Source: Adenanthera pavonina
Taxonomy: Eukaryota > Streptophyta > Magnoliopsida > Fabales > Fabaceae
Direction: 5' to 3'
DNA: 64,000 nt
Assembly: GCA_026686845.1 (NCBI GenBank)
Contig: JAIVEN010000004.1
Location: 11,440,827-11,504,826, forward strand
The position numbers and the translations under genes are program-made. Shown piece by piece: positions 22,771 to 35,260 of this stretch; the stretch's first letter is position 1; the number at the start of each line of letters is the position of its first letter. The notes beneath the pieces were generated by a model that did not search any database, had not been told where the DNA came from, and saw nothing but the letters and a program-made list of their open reading frames with translations.

Positions 22771-23990
22771 TGTGCTAAAAGATCAGCACATTCTGCTCAG
22801 GCTAAGGCTAAGTCTTCTGGAGACATTCCTGGATGTGATGCCTTAGTAAGATTGATATCTTCATTCTTCTTAAAAGGGAGTCGAATAAAGAAATCTTTAT
22901 TTTTCCAGAGAGGATAAGGATAACTAAATTGACTGTGGTTTTTTGGGCATAGAGGTAACAACTTGTCTTTGAAAGAAGCATATTCTGGAGAAACTTGTTG
23001 AAGTTCAAACAAATTTCAAACTGGTTCCCATGGAACAAAAGATTTTTTGAACTTGATCCCTTTAGGGAGAATTTGCAAACCTCTAGCTTGATGATAAATA
23101 TCCATTCTGATCAATAAATCGTTGGTAGCGAGTGTACTTCCAAGTACTCTGGTCTAAACAATACAGTTTGGGAAGAACAGTATCCCTATCTTCCTTTTGG
23201 AGATCAGGTTGATAGAGAAATATTTTCCGTCAGCTGAGGTAAAGTATTCCCGGTGAGGTAACCATTCATCATCAGGTAAAATCTGGGGTTTTATAACACT
23301 GCAGCATGATCCTGTGTCAATGAAGCCAATAACCTGAATAGGTTTAGCGTACGTATCAGCAAATACTTGTATCTTTGTATTGGGAAGAGGTATTGTTTTA
23401 ACAGTATGGTTGACCAGATTAATATTGCATATCTGGTGTTGACAATGGCGTCGACTATTGTTCTCTTCTTCTTCTGAACTAGAATCATCAGATTGGGGAA
23501 TAACAAGGGTAGTGTATTCATCTTGTGATTCCTGTTCTTCAAAGATTTCTTCAAAAATCATCATCAGGAGATAGAGACAAAGTATATTGAAGTTTGTCAA
23601 CCATTTTGATATCTCTTTTGGTTTTGTTTAGACATTTCTTTGCAAAATGACCTTTTTGACCGCAAATGTAACATCTGCCAGTCTTGAAGGATGTAGGAGA
23701 AGACCGTCGTCTGAAAAACCTAAAAGGCTTTTTCTTTATCCTTGGATAGAATTTCTTCTTCCTGGGAAACTTGAAGAAATGAGACTTCTTCTTTGAAGGA
23801 CATGAACAGACAGTCTTGTCTTTACACTTAATCTTCAGATCAGGTCATCTGCAGACTTTGTAAAGCTGTGCCTTATCTTTAAGAACATTCTTTACAAACT
23901 TCTGTTGTTCACACAATCTATCCAATGCTTCCAAGGCCATCTGATAAATTTCACCAAGAGATATATGAGACATATCTCTTTAAAGAGCAT
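22771..23990 (-). pseudogene. Copy E: zinc finger and aspartic protease
   Basis: CCHC knuckle CYICGQKGHFAKKC (about 23632-23675) and protease GFIDTGSCCSV (about 23295-23330) are visible. Stops near 23154 (Trp to TAG), 23012 (Arg to TGA) and 22796 (Arg to TGA) interrupt the frame, all C-to-T or G-to-A changes. Confidence 0.7.
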
Positions 23991-25398
23991 TGATTGATTC
24001 TGCAATTCTGGTAAGAGTTCTTCAAGCAGTGAGGCAATGAAATCATGCCTGAGATTAACGTCATTTGCTCCACCTAGCATATAGTACTTCTCAGACATTC
24101 TTTTGAAATGCTTCTGTAGATCAGAACAAAGAACAATACTTCATTTCAAAGTACTCTTGTCGAGCTCTACGATCTATGATTCCAAAATCTCCAATAAACT
24201 CTTTATGTAATATCCCTAAAAATGTAGAAATATCATGCTGAGCCATTTGGATCTTTTGATACTCACTGAGACTGGTAAACCATTCTCGTAAGTTGCCTAT
24301 CATTCTGGACAAGAAATTGGTCAACACATCATGTTTGTTTGCTTCTGGGTCATTCATTTGCACATCTAACCAAGCACCAAATTGATGTAGTTTTTCTCTC
24401 CATCGATGATGAGGGATATCATCAAAAGTGAAGTATAGGCCATTTGAAGGCTTATGAAAATTCTCATTAGCACCATGAATTGAATCAGTAGGTTCTTCTA
24501 CCATTGGAGAAGTGACATCAGGATATTCAGTAGTTGAGGCTTCAGGACGATGTTCTGAGGGGTTTTCTGGAGGGTTAATAGTAACCATGAATATTGGAGG
24601 TTGCTTTGGCGGTAGGGATGATATGGATGAGGTCAAGGATTCTGATGAATTTAAAGATTCTGATTTTGATAGATCATCTTCATCAGATATACCATGATCA
24701 ACAGAGGGCTCTGACATAGGTCTGACGGTGGCAATAGACTTATCTTTTGAGAAAGATGTGAATGGTTGTTGTCTATTTGGTGAAGAAGGAGGTGTATAGA
24801 TTTTTAGAGGTTTTTGTGGAGGTATCGGTTCTGGTATGTATGAAGTGGATGGAGCTGTAACTTGGATACTTTGAGAATATGGTGGTATGGGCCGAGTTTT
24901 TTGGGTTTGTTGTTTTCTGGCTTTTCTGAGTTGCTGAAAGATAGGATAATTTACTTGGAAAGGTTCTTTAGTGGTTGTTGGATATATGGGTAAGGAGGAT
25001 ATTGTGGCTGGTGTATATAATAGAGTATGGTGTAATGGATCTTGGGTAAGGACGGGTGAAGGTCTAGAAAGATTTGCCTCGATTTTTTTAAGTTCTTCTT
25101 TAACCTGCTTCAGTTCTTGATCCTTTTGGAAGAATAATAGCCCTGTGTATCTGGAATCAATATATCCCCTAAGCTCTTTGTCAAGTTGTTGAGCTTTATT
25201 GAAAGAATCGATATAGAGCTTTTTGACGGTTTGATCTAAAGCATCAAGTCTGGTAGAGAATTCGTCTGTCTTATCATGAAGTTGCTCCAATCTGGTATTG
25301 ATCCTATGAAGGACCTTGTTCTGACTCACTGAGTTTTCAGTGTGCCAATTCAAAACTTCTTCTGACTGAGAGATGGGTCTTGGACCTTGAGGGGTCAT
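23991..25398 (-). pseudogene. Copy E: coiled-coil linker and capsid domain
   Basis: Open for 425 codons (24121-25398). A charged coiled coil (residues about 15-110) is followed by a Pro/Ser-rich linker and the capsid block (YFTFDDIPHHRWREKLHQF, REWFTSLSEYQ). The frame is lost near 24120, and the next piece to 23990 carries TAA at a Gln codon. Its ATG is internal to the polyprotein. Confidence 0.75.
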
Positions 25399-25977
25399 TT
25401 GATCTGGTTGGACAAAAGGTCAGGAAGTGTATCGGAAAGTTTCATTGATTCTTCTCTCCAAAGGAGGAAAGTCTTCCCCATAAGAAGGACGAATCAAGCA
25501 ATACAGGGAAGAGACTGTATAGGCTTTTCTGGTATAGGTTTGATGATTGATTAAGGAGTAATGGTTATTGGGCTTTCTATGATTTCTGGAAATAGAGAAG
25601 AAGCTAGATCCGAATGACCTAGTTCCTTAAGGAGTTCTTGGAAAGTTTCAGGTTTTGGAGGAGGAGGCTTATGGAAAGCTTTCCATCTTTTCTTTCTAGA
25701 AAGAGTTTGCTTGGCATCATGATTAGAATCATCATTGTCGAAAGATTTGATCTGATGACAAGAAGGTTTTTGTTTCAGGAGGGGAGTCTGTTTAGGGTCT
25801 AGTAAAGAATAAAGGTTTTCCTTTGGTCCAGTCCAGTTATCCTAATCGTGACATCCACAATCAGGATCACATTTTTCTGGAGCACTGTCCCACACAAAAT
25901 GACCATGAACTTTTGAAACAAAACATGGTTTTGCTCTGGCGTCAATAGAATACACCGGAACTTTCTCTTTGTGTTTG
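25399..25977 (-). pseudogene. Copy E: end of movement protein and start of linker (5' truncated)
   Basis: Begins at the inverted junction with copy F (25977) and includes the Cys-rich motif at about 25840-25875 with Trp changed to TAG. Copy D carries the same region at 18430-18700. The upstream movement-protein core, leader and PBS of E are missing. Confidence 0.65.
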
Positions 25978-26795
25978 TCTGGTCTGTATCTACTCTTTTC
26001 GCGTGTGCCTTTGCCTTACCTCCTAAACAAACCTATCACTACCTCACTGATAAAAAAAATGAGCGTTCTAACTTGTCCATCTTTCTGTCATGGTATTCCC
26101 CTATTTCTGTATGGCAAGGAAAACTGTATAACAATATAAAGGAGCATGATCTATGGAGTATTCCATCTTAGAAATCAAAAGTTTACTCCTTCTTTGTGGT
26201 TCACAGGCCTTATCAGACTGATCACAAAGGGATTCTGTGTACTCCTGTACAATCTCATCTATGGGGGATTGCATTACATTGGCCTCTTCGTGAAAACCAT
26301 GTTATTAATGAATTAAGAGATTTTCTTTTAAATCTTAACAACTTTTCAAGTAACATTACGGAGCAGGTATGTACTTCACTAGGTCCTCTTCCTGGTGAAT
26401 TATTTGATCCAGATGAAGTCATGACAACTAGACAGGCCATACCCTTTGAATGGCCTCAATTTTCATTAGCTCCAGCAGAAGCTTCACCTAGCAGAGACAC
26501 ACCCATGGCAGATCTCTCTAGTGATCAAGATCCATCATTCTTCATAGACTCTCAGAATCCTTATGAGATTGATCCTCAGTTTTTCCAAGACTTCCTTTCA
26601 CAGACTCCTGAATTTTCACAGAATCCTCAGACTTCTTGTCAGAATGAAGATTTTGATATAGAAGAAGAATTGGAAAAATTGGAAGAACTCAAAAGGAAAG
26701 AATACAAGAAGAAGCAGAAAAAGAAAAAGAAATATGACGAGCCTGACATCTTGAACAACTCAGCAGATCACGAGCCTATCTGTAAAAACTTTTAG
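25975..26795 (+). pseudogene. Copy F: C-terminal extension only
   Basis: Opens in the Trp/Tyr-rich block (WSVSTLFACAFALPPKQTYHYL) and has one stop near 26170 (TAG after SIPS). It is then open for 199 codons to EPICKNF at 26795. It is nearly identical to the complement of 20464-21290 in copy E, making a ~0.8-kb inverted repeat with ~4.7 kb between the arms. There is no independent start signal. Confidence 0.65.
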
Positions 26796-27045
26796 TTTGT
26801 CATTTTATGCCGACGGTCTGTTTTGTTATTTTCTATTGACAGTCAGCCATGTCTACTTTTATAATATGGTGACTCAGCCACTACGGCTTGTCTGCTATAA
26901 TTGTCTGTCACGAGTGTCTGTAATTATTAAAGTTATGTCTGCCACCTGTTCATCATGATGGTCTGTAAAGTTGTCGGCAACATGAAAGTCTTTGTCTGCT
27001 TGTAATAATTCATAAGGTTTAGTGTGTAACTCAAAGTCTATATAA
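26796..27045 (+). promoter_or_regulatory. Copy F: promoter upstream part, cut at the TATA box
   Basis: Mirrors 20215-20463. It ends at CTATATA (about 27039-27045), after which host leader-type sequence (AAATGTATTCTTACC) begins, so viral start site and leader are missing. Confidence 0.65.
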
Positions 27046-28300
27046 AATGTATTCTTACCTTTTTTTTCTTTGAAGTATGGATGGATGAATTTAATATTGA
27101 AAATGAAAGTGGAAGAAATTATTTGATGGAAAATCAAGCGCACAAGCTACACACCCGAAACAAGCCCTACACAAATGAAAAGAGATGGAACAAATTTTAT
27201 TTTTTCTAACCAAAAAACAAAAACAAATTTAAAACTTATAAGATAATCAATAAAATTCAACTTGAGTACTTCCATAACTAAAGAAGTCAGCAACAACAAA
27301 AAAAAATTAAATGATTCTAAAAAGATTATAATTATTTTTAAAGGCTAAATTTATTTACAAAATTTTAAAAATATTAAGTTTGATGAAAAATGTTACAAAG
27401 TTACTTATAAATATAATTATATATTTTAAAATCCAATAATAATGATTTAAAACCTAATAATAATTCGATCTTTGAAAATAATTATAAAAGATAATTAAAT
27501 TCCTTACATGAAATTTAATAGAAATATGGAACCAGAAACTAAAGGTGCAAGGTGGCTTCTATACAAGAAATAAGTGAACAATCTAGGCACAAAACAAAGA
27601 AAATTAAACTTGATCAAGATGTGTACTGACCTCTAGATGCCTTTAAGAAAAAACATAATCTTGAAGACCATATCAGCTGACGAAGAGCGTAATAATGGAA
27701 GACTCTAAACTATACATATAAGGAAAAACAAATAGGAATAACAACGAAAAGATGAAAAGGAACATAGTAAAAATTAATAGATTTTAATTACCTGGCTATC
27801 TTTTTAGACTTGAAATAAGAGCAAGGGGCGTAACCAAGAGAAAGTGAAAGGAATTGGATCTGAGAGAGTGAACAAGAGCCCAGAAAATGCGAAGCAGAAG
27901 TGAAGATTTCAGGAATGAAAGATGAGTTGGCGGAGCAGTGCAGTGAGATGAAGAAAGTGTGAGATATTATGATGAGGTCAATTTCAAAAGTCACTGCCAT
28001 ACGCGTTCCACCAAATTATGGTCTCTCAACAGGTCCCCACTAGAAAAAACGGTGAATCAATAATTGATGAATGCGTACGGCCCTCCCCAGTTCCCCCTTG
28101 TATTGTGTCGGTGAAATAGTAATTGAAATGAACCATAGGATAATATTTAATGTTTATTAATATATATATATTAAAATAAAATATACACGCTAAAATAGAA
28201 CAATAATACTGTTAAGAATATTATTTTTTATAAATGCATATGTTTGCCCTCACTTGCTACTGTTGGCAATATTAACTTTTTTTTTCTTATGCACCCAATA
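27046..28300 (-). repeat. NLR-type leader repeat, third copy (internally deleted)
   Basis: Resembles 60400-62400 and 1-1600: a splice-donor-like AAAGGTAAGAATAC on the minus strand near 27050, the CAAGCGCACAAGC segment near 27135, and the promoter-proximal part at 27780-28020. The GC-rich untranslated exon is missing. No coding gene seen. Confidence 0.5.
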
Positions 28301-29312
28301 TCCCAACCATTCATCGAGTAATGGAAATCAAGAAAGTATTTTAAAAAATTTTAGGCACTACTCACATAATCACTTGTAAAAAGATTTGGTTAAAATGAAT
28401 AGTATCTAAATTTTTAAAAAAATTTATTATAACATTTTATGTGATTCAAGCTTCTTATTAAGTATAATTGAATTCTAATGAGGTTTAATATATGAAAAAA
28501 TGATCTTAAATAGAAGTGTTACATTATGTCATTATTTTATTATTTATATTTTTGTAACACTGATATAAGCCTTCAATAATTTGAGATCTATAAATAGAGA
28601 GCAAGTACCTTATGTTAAAACACTTGAAAAAAATGTGAAAAATATTTTACTTTGCCTCCTCTATATCTCCTCCCTTATTCATCTCTTTTACTTTTTTTTA
28701 TTTTTATAACAAAAATAGAATTTAGGCAAGGACTGAGTATTCTCTCATGATAATACAAAACCACACCAAGTCTACAGATGTACTTATATCACTGGACAGA
28801 GCTACAATGAGAGTATTTATTGCTTACTTTTCTTGTCATTTAAAAACTTTACTGAAAACAATATTCATGGTGCTTGTTGTATGCATAATATAACTTGATG
28901 AAAAAAAGAAAGAAAAGAAATACTTTTTTTAGTTTGAAAATGTATGAATTATTACCATTAAATAATGATCTGAAAATAATAAATATTACGTATGTATCTT
29001 GATTCTTATGCAGGGAAATGAGAATGCTTTCAGATCAATTACTCAAAATCTCAAAACCAGTGCATAAACAAGTTTTAAGGCGATATTTGGTACATAGAAT
29101 GAATATAAATATAATAAAAATAATTCTTTGATAAAAATAATTTTATAATTGTACTTAAAAAATTAATAGAATTATCAAATACTAATTATAGAAATATAAC
29201 ATGTACTTAAAAAAAATCCAGACCCAACAAATCCGTGATAAAAAGACCATATTCCATTCATGCATATCATTTTTTTTTTGGTAAATCATTCATTCATATC
29301 CTTAACAACAAA
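28301..29312. other. AT-rich spacer
   Basis: No gene or repeat recognised up to 28990. From about 28990 the sequence begins to resemble 37290 onward. Confidence 0.5.
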
Positions 29313-29573
29313 ATACTCATTTTGATCCATATTATAAGATATTTTATATCGTATATCAAAAAAATCATTTTTTCTTTTAAAATCAATGAAAAAAAGTACT
29401 AATATTTTCTATTTTATCCTTATTAAATATCCTATTATATTATCATTATAAGATTATCAATAAGTAGTACGGAATAATTAATGATAAGAATAAAATAAAA
29501 AAAATATTCAACACCCAATATTTTAAACTAGAAAAGTGTCATACAAAATATTTTATAATACAGATAAGAGTAA
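29313..29573. mobile_element. Stowaway-like MITE
   Basis: A ~260-bp AT-rich element with inverted ends: left TACTCATTTTGATCC then ATATTATAAGATATTTTAT, right end complement TTACTCTTATCTGTATTATA. The termini and TA-flanked edges fit Stowaway-type elements. It has no coding capacity. Confidence 0.5.
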
Positions 29574-31168
29574 TTGATTAAAGTTTTGTTTCAGGTTCAA
29601 ATCAATTTTTGATAAATTTAATTATTCAATACTCTCAATCTAATTCTTAAACCTGATCTAACCTAAAGAAGGATAAATAATGGCCCATTAAGTCAAGTCT
29701 GGTCCAAAACTTAAAAGTCCAAAAGACCCAAAAGAGCAAAAAAAACTCTGAAAAGTACAAAATGAACCATAAAAAAGTCAAAATACAGATTAAAGATTAG
29801 CATAGCAGATGGATAATATGCATAGGAGGGGCTCAGATCGATGGTCCAATTAGTTTTCCATACCAAGTGAACGAGGAGTTTGGTTTGCAAATGCACACGC
29901 ATAAACTAATATTCATTATAAAAGATTATAACATGTATAACTAAAATTGGTGAACCAACACACAATTAATTTACCATCATACCCTCGTTCGCATGGGCAG
30001 ACACACGTTGGACTTTGGGGGGGGGTGGCACCGTCAATCTCCGCCCACTTCCCTTAGATATATATATATATATTTACAAATCAGATTGGTTATTCAACCA
30101 ATTAACATACTAATTCAAGATTTAATAGTCAGATCTGATTGAACAATAGTTGGACTGATTATAAATAAATTAATATATTTTAAATAATATGAATGAAAAA
30201 TATAAAAATATTTATATATAATAATAAAATTAATATTTAAATTAAGATAAAATATAATAGTTTGGTATAATAATTAATCAACATTTACCATAAACCTAAT
30301 AAGTTTGGTATAATACTTGCAATTAAATAGCAAGTAAGGCATCACAACTTCATGGTTGAGACACGCAAAAGACCTCAATGAGGTCACTTGAAGACGCGGG
30401 ATGGCCAGAGGGGAGGAATTTTGTTGCAACGCTAGTCCACTGTCAACAGTTTGCCAAAACTTACCAATTGAACCTGGCTGTTTAATTATTTTTTGTTACT
30501 TTAGCTCAATTATAATGTTTATGATCCTTCATAGTAAATATTAACCCACATAAGTCCTTTAGTATAATTTCCCCTATTTAGATTGAATTTAAAAGATATG
30601 AATTCATTAAAATAAAGAAAATAATATGATCACAAAAAAATATTGGATTATCTAACATTTATTTAGAAGATCAAGATAAAAACTGTATCATGCATGCTAT
30701 ATGGATATAAAAATATGCATATACATGGGATTCATTTCACCAACTGATGTTTTATGAATCTAATATAAAAGTTATTCGTAGTTTCTGTTTCGAATAACCA
30801 ATTGTCAGCTTTTGTAAATAAAAATTGATAGGAAGAAAAGACACTCTATTAGTTTTATTGATGATGCTGCGGATTAAGTTTAGATATATACATGCCTGAA
30901 TTAATTTTAGATTTTGATTAATTTCAGAGGGATTCGAACCCACAATCATCAGTCTGGAGGGGAGGAACCCACACTCATGAGATGAAAAATTTTCCATTTT
31001 CAATGTAAGAAATTTAATTTTTAGTTTCTATAGCCTTATTTAAGTTTTCATATTTGTTCTTTTTTAAAATAAATTAATATTGTACTAAATTATGAATCTC
31101 TTAAGTCATATGTAAAATCCCATAAATTTAAGGGACAAGGTGAAATTAACCTCAAAGATAACAAATTT
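29574..31168. repeat. Spacer; diverged copy of 37290-37915
   Basis: Patches at 29000-29040, 29715-29885, 30578-30620 and 30670-30760 occur in the same order at 37300-37340, 37540-37690, 37739-37790 and 37827-37912. A run of G (about 30018-30026) and (TA)n (30058-30072) are present. 30074-30260 resembles the left end of the MITE-like element at 59025. No gene seen. Confidence 0.5.
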
Positions 31169-31173
31169 ACTTT
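31169..31173. other. Target-site duplication ACTTT, left
   Basis: ACTTT directly precedes TGTCACACCC of the solo LTR; its partner is at 36195-36199. Confidence 0.8.
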
Positions 31174-31989
31174 TGTCACACCCGAAAATGCAACGTGGAT
31201 GGCACGGAGAATGAAATAAAAAGAAAAAAGGAGAAACCGGCTTGCATGGCGGGGGCCAGTTTCGGAGGAGTTGCCATCAAAATTTAAAGGGAAATTTTGG
31301 AAAACTAAATAAAAAAACAAAAAAAGATAAGAATGGTCTGCAAATTAGAGTTGAGTTCGGGAGTACGATTGTAAGTGGGGAATGTGTTAGGCACCTCCAC
31401 AACACCCGTTCCAAAGAACGATTACCTTAAGTTGATCATGCAATTTTTATGGCTTTTGAAAATTATTTTAATTGCTCTTTAACTATTCACATGCAAAAAA
31501 TAAATGTAAGAATGAGAAAAAATGTAACAATGAAAATAATAATAAAATGAAAATATGAGGAATTGGGAAAAATAAAATGAGAGAAAAATGTTATTTATTT
31601 ACAAAAGCGGACTTGACCCAGAATTAGAGTATGGGGTCTACGTACCCTGTGATAGGAATCAAAGTCAACGTAGTTCGGGCTATAAATACGTGTCACTGGG
31701 TTAATATTTTTTTATTATATATATTCTCCGAAAAGAGATGTTTATATAAAATAATTTGTCTTTCCACAAAGAAAACAATTTTTAGAATTGGTTGGTGTAC
31801 TTTAATTTGTAAAAGACAGATTAATTTCCATTATTTGCTCTTTTCATTTATTATTATTTTTTTTTGTTTAATCTATTCCTAAAAGAGAATATATGTTTTT
31901 CCTCAATTTAAAAAATAGGATTAAAATTATGTGTGATTTAAACATTTTATTTTGATTTGAAAAGGAAATATTTGAAAAAAATAAAATCA

Positions 31990-32885
31990 AATCAATTGGC
32001 TTATGTGGCGACTTTATCACTCATAATATACTCATTGGTACCTAAATGTCCACGGTGGTGTCACTCGAGGTAAAAGGAAAAAAAAGTTCGAAAGAAAACA
32101 AATAAACTTTTTTTGTACAAATAATTTTTATTATAAAAATCCTTTTAACACTTATTTCTTTATAAAAAAAAGTGATTAAAAAAATATGATCATTACGTAT
32201 GTTTTGAAAAATAATAATCAGCATATGTGGTGACTTTATCACTCACAAGTTACTGATTTATGCTTACATGCTCACGGTGTTACCACTCGGAGTAGAAAAC
32301 ACCAGAAGAAAAATTTTAAATGAAAATCAAACAGCATATATGGTGACTTGATCACTCATAATTTGCTGATTTACGCTTGTATGCTCACGATTATGCCACT
32401 CGAGGCCAAAGGCAAAAAAGACTTAAAGGATAAAATTGAGAAAATGAAATCATTTTTATATAAAATTACAAAAATAAATATGATTATGGTTGTTTTATAA
32501 AAAGAAAAACGAAAAAAAGAATTAAAAAAAATATGACTTTTATGTATATATTGATATATTATTTATTTTTTAATTTATTATTTTTCTTTAAAAAAAGAAT
32601 CAATCAGGATCTGTGGTGATTTTATCACTCACAACTCGCTAATTAACACTTAAATACCCACGGTGTTACCACTCGGAACATAAAGGCAAAAATAAAGATT
32701 TAAAATAAAGGGCTCTCATTAAATCCTTTATTTTTATTTAAAAAAAACCATTGGTACTCATAAATAAAAAAAAAAGATTTAGCCAACGTTTGTACCATGA
32801 CAACTCCTCACTCATGGTACACTTGACTGACGCTCTATGGGCACACGGAGACTTGGTCCCTCGTGGCAAACTCTAAAGGCAAAAG
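31990..32885 (+). repeat. Degenerate ~90-bp repeat array inside the solo LTR
   Basis: About five units near 31993, 32218, 32331, 32605 and 32780 share the plan ATGTGGTGACTTTATCACTC ... GCTCACGGTGTTACCACTCG, separated by A-rich spacers of variable length. The last unit is the most diverged. Confidence 0.7.
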
Positions 32886-35227
32886 AAAGAAAAACCCATA
32901 ATCAAATAAAAACCAAAATTAGAAATAAAAACAAAAATCAAATACAATTTATCAATGTGTGTGTGTGCGCATGCTTAAATAATAATTTATTTCAACATAA
33001 AATTACAAGAAATAAAGAGAGAAAAATCAAACTGTTTTCTCCTTTTGATTGGTCGTTGCTTTGATGAAGGTGATTCATTCTTTCTCAGCTTGACTTCATG
33101 CTCCCATATTGCTCAAAAGAAGATAAGAAGACATGAATTAATTTCCAACTTAAAACTTCCATCAATAAGCTATCATAAATACCCCAAATCTTTGTTCAAA
33201 TATGATGGAAAAAAATAACTGTAGCCATGATGCCTAGGAGTCATGCAATCTAGTTAAGGTTACCCTTGTTATTTGGACTCAAATAGGCCAACCCCACTTG
33301 CACAACAACTTGATACAAGTCCCACAATCAAATTCAAATAAATGTTTCATATGTGCAGCAATTACACCCAACCTTTAAATGGAAAGAACATGAGAAAATA
33401 GTTCATTTATAGGCATAAAACGGCACATGAACATGCAGCACACTAAACTGGTTTTTTGGGCATGGAGAATCAGAGAGATATGACCCTTTCTCATTACTAT
33501 AACTACATATAATCATGCATCAGCCAAATCAATGCTCAAGTATAGAAACACAAGGTCATATGACCACTTGAGAAGCTTAAAACCAAATGGGTGGGTGTCA
33601 TAGCTAATCCAATCATCGACTAAAAGGAACATGGCCTATGATCATATTTCTGACACATCAAGCAGAACTAATGAGTTTGTAACAATGAAGACATGTTTAG
33701 AATATCAAAGTGAGGTGTAATTAGCGTGACTTGGAGCTATAAACAAAACCAACACCTAAAACAAACCTCCTCATGCAAAACCAAAGTTAAATGATAATTT
33801 CACTAAGCTTAAGCAAAATTTATGCAGCAACAGAATTTATCAAGCTCAAATTAAAGCCAAATAATCACTTTCCAAGGCTTGAAGTTAGTCCTATGCACTA
33901 AAGTAGCAACAATAAGTTACAGTAAGCTTCTTACGCATAAATGAAACCAATAGGACCTATCTTTGCGCTTAGACGAGCCAATCCTAATACTAGTCACACA
34001 CAAGTGTATAATGCATTCTCATGACTCATTCTAGCACTCTCTTGATAATCCACAAGATCTTTGATAGATGTTTACACACAAAACAAAATAACCCTCTATC
34101 GAGCATTTTTGAACACTTGATAGACGCACTCAAAAGCAAGCATTGAACATTGTAATTTTCCTATCCTGAATGCTAGACACTAACCAGAAAGCTAAATCAA
34201 CACTGCGTAATATTTTGGTACACGAATAGCAAATACGACTAAAGGTTATCCAGCTTTCCCACAAAACACATTTCTCAACTAAAGCACCCAACTTTAAGTA
34301 GTTCAATGTCATTTTAAAACATTCAATCTTTGGCAAGAGTGAAGCAAATAAGAGCGGAAGAATGTTACAAAGAGGTCGTACACATAGATTCAAAGAAAAG
34401 GCTTCAGGCAGAGTATACATTATCCAAAGACAAACTAGGTGTCTAGTTTTAATCTACACGTAACACATAATGGTGCATACAGACTAGGCCATGTCCACCA
34501 TTGCTACTTATGATTGTTAGGAACAACATTGACCACATTTCTAAACACCACAAAAATGAGCTTTAGACAGAAAATAACAACAAAAAAGAGGATTCCCGTG
34601 TCATCATAAAACCAAACACATGATTCCCGTGAGGTGAAAATTTCAATAATACAGCAGCGCCAATACAAAATCCCAGATGAATCAAAAAACAGAGTGCCAA
34701 ACTATGTGGCTATGGCAACTAACTTTAAAAAATAAAGTTCGAAGTCAGTTTTGATCGAAAATTTCTCAACCTATTGCTAGAAAGCTAAGCTTCAGAACAG
34801 AAATTACCAATTGAAGATCCAAGCTTCTTTCCTTCTTCACCGTTCTGCTCTCTTGTTTAAAGCTTCATTCACGTCCTTCATTCTCGAGTTCGTGCTTGGT
34901 CACCGAACCATCAATAGAAACATGCAAAGGACGAGGGAGTCAGTGGCATTTCGCTAAGCACACATTCGAGTTCAAGCTTTGGTTGCACTTGCTGACTTAC
35001 AGGTTGCCGATGGTGAGGGAGAGTGAGGCTATGACTATGAGGGACCGATTGGACTGGATGGGTGAGGGGATGAGGGCTATTGCTGACTGGGTGAGTAGAG
35101 TCTGGCTGATCGTGTGGGATTGGGACACCCATGACGATGGGGTACAGCTAGACCAGATGATGCAAATGCAATGTGGACAGTGGATGGGCAGGCTAGGTAG
35201 GAGGGAACTTGGAATCAAAAGTCAAAA

Positions 35228-35260
35228 GAAAGAGTTGTATATATAAAAAAAACCAAAAGA
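35228..35260 (+). promoter_or_regulatory. Putative LTR promoter (TATA box)
   Basis: GTTGTATATATAAAA (about 35234-35249) is followed by a GA-rich stretch and a long CT-rich leader-like segment. The position fits a U3/R boundary, leaving about 0.9 kb of R-U5. Confidence 0.45.

Larger units (their letters stand above)
18034..27045. mobile_element. EPRV cluster 2: copies D(-), E(-), F(+), lineage 2
   Basis: A 9.0-kb complex of a second, more decayed petuvirus-like lineage. In minus-strand order: E starts mid-movement protein at 25977, runs to its 3' end at 20464, passes through promoter, leader and PBS in register into D's movement protein, then jumps to a second leader that ends exactly at the PBS boundary (18034). 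F is inverted and joined head to head with E at about 25977. The left end borders host-like sequence and the right end (27045) stops in the TATA box. Confidence 0.8.

Noticed and set aside
34130..34420. 96-codon minus-strand open frame
   Set aside because: Inside the solo LTR, no recognisable motif, composition like its surroundings.
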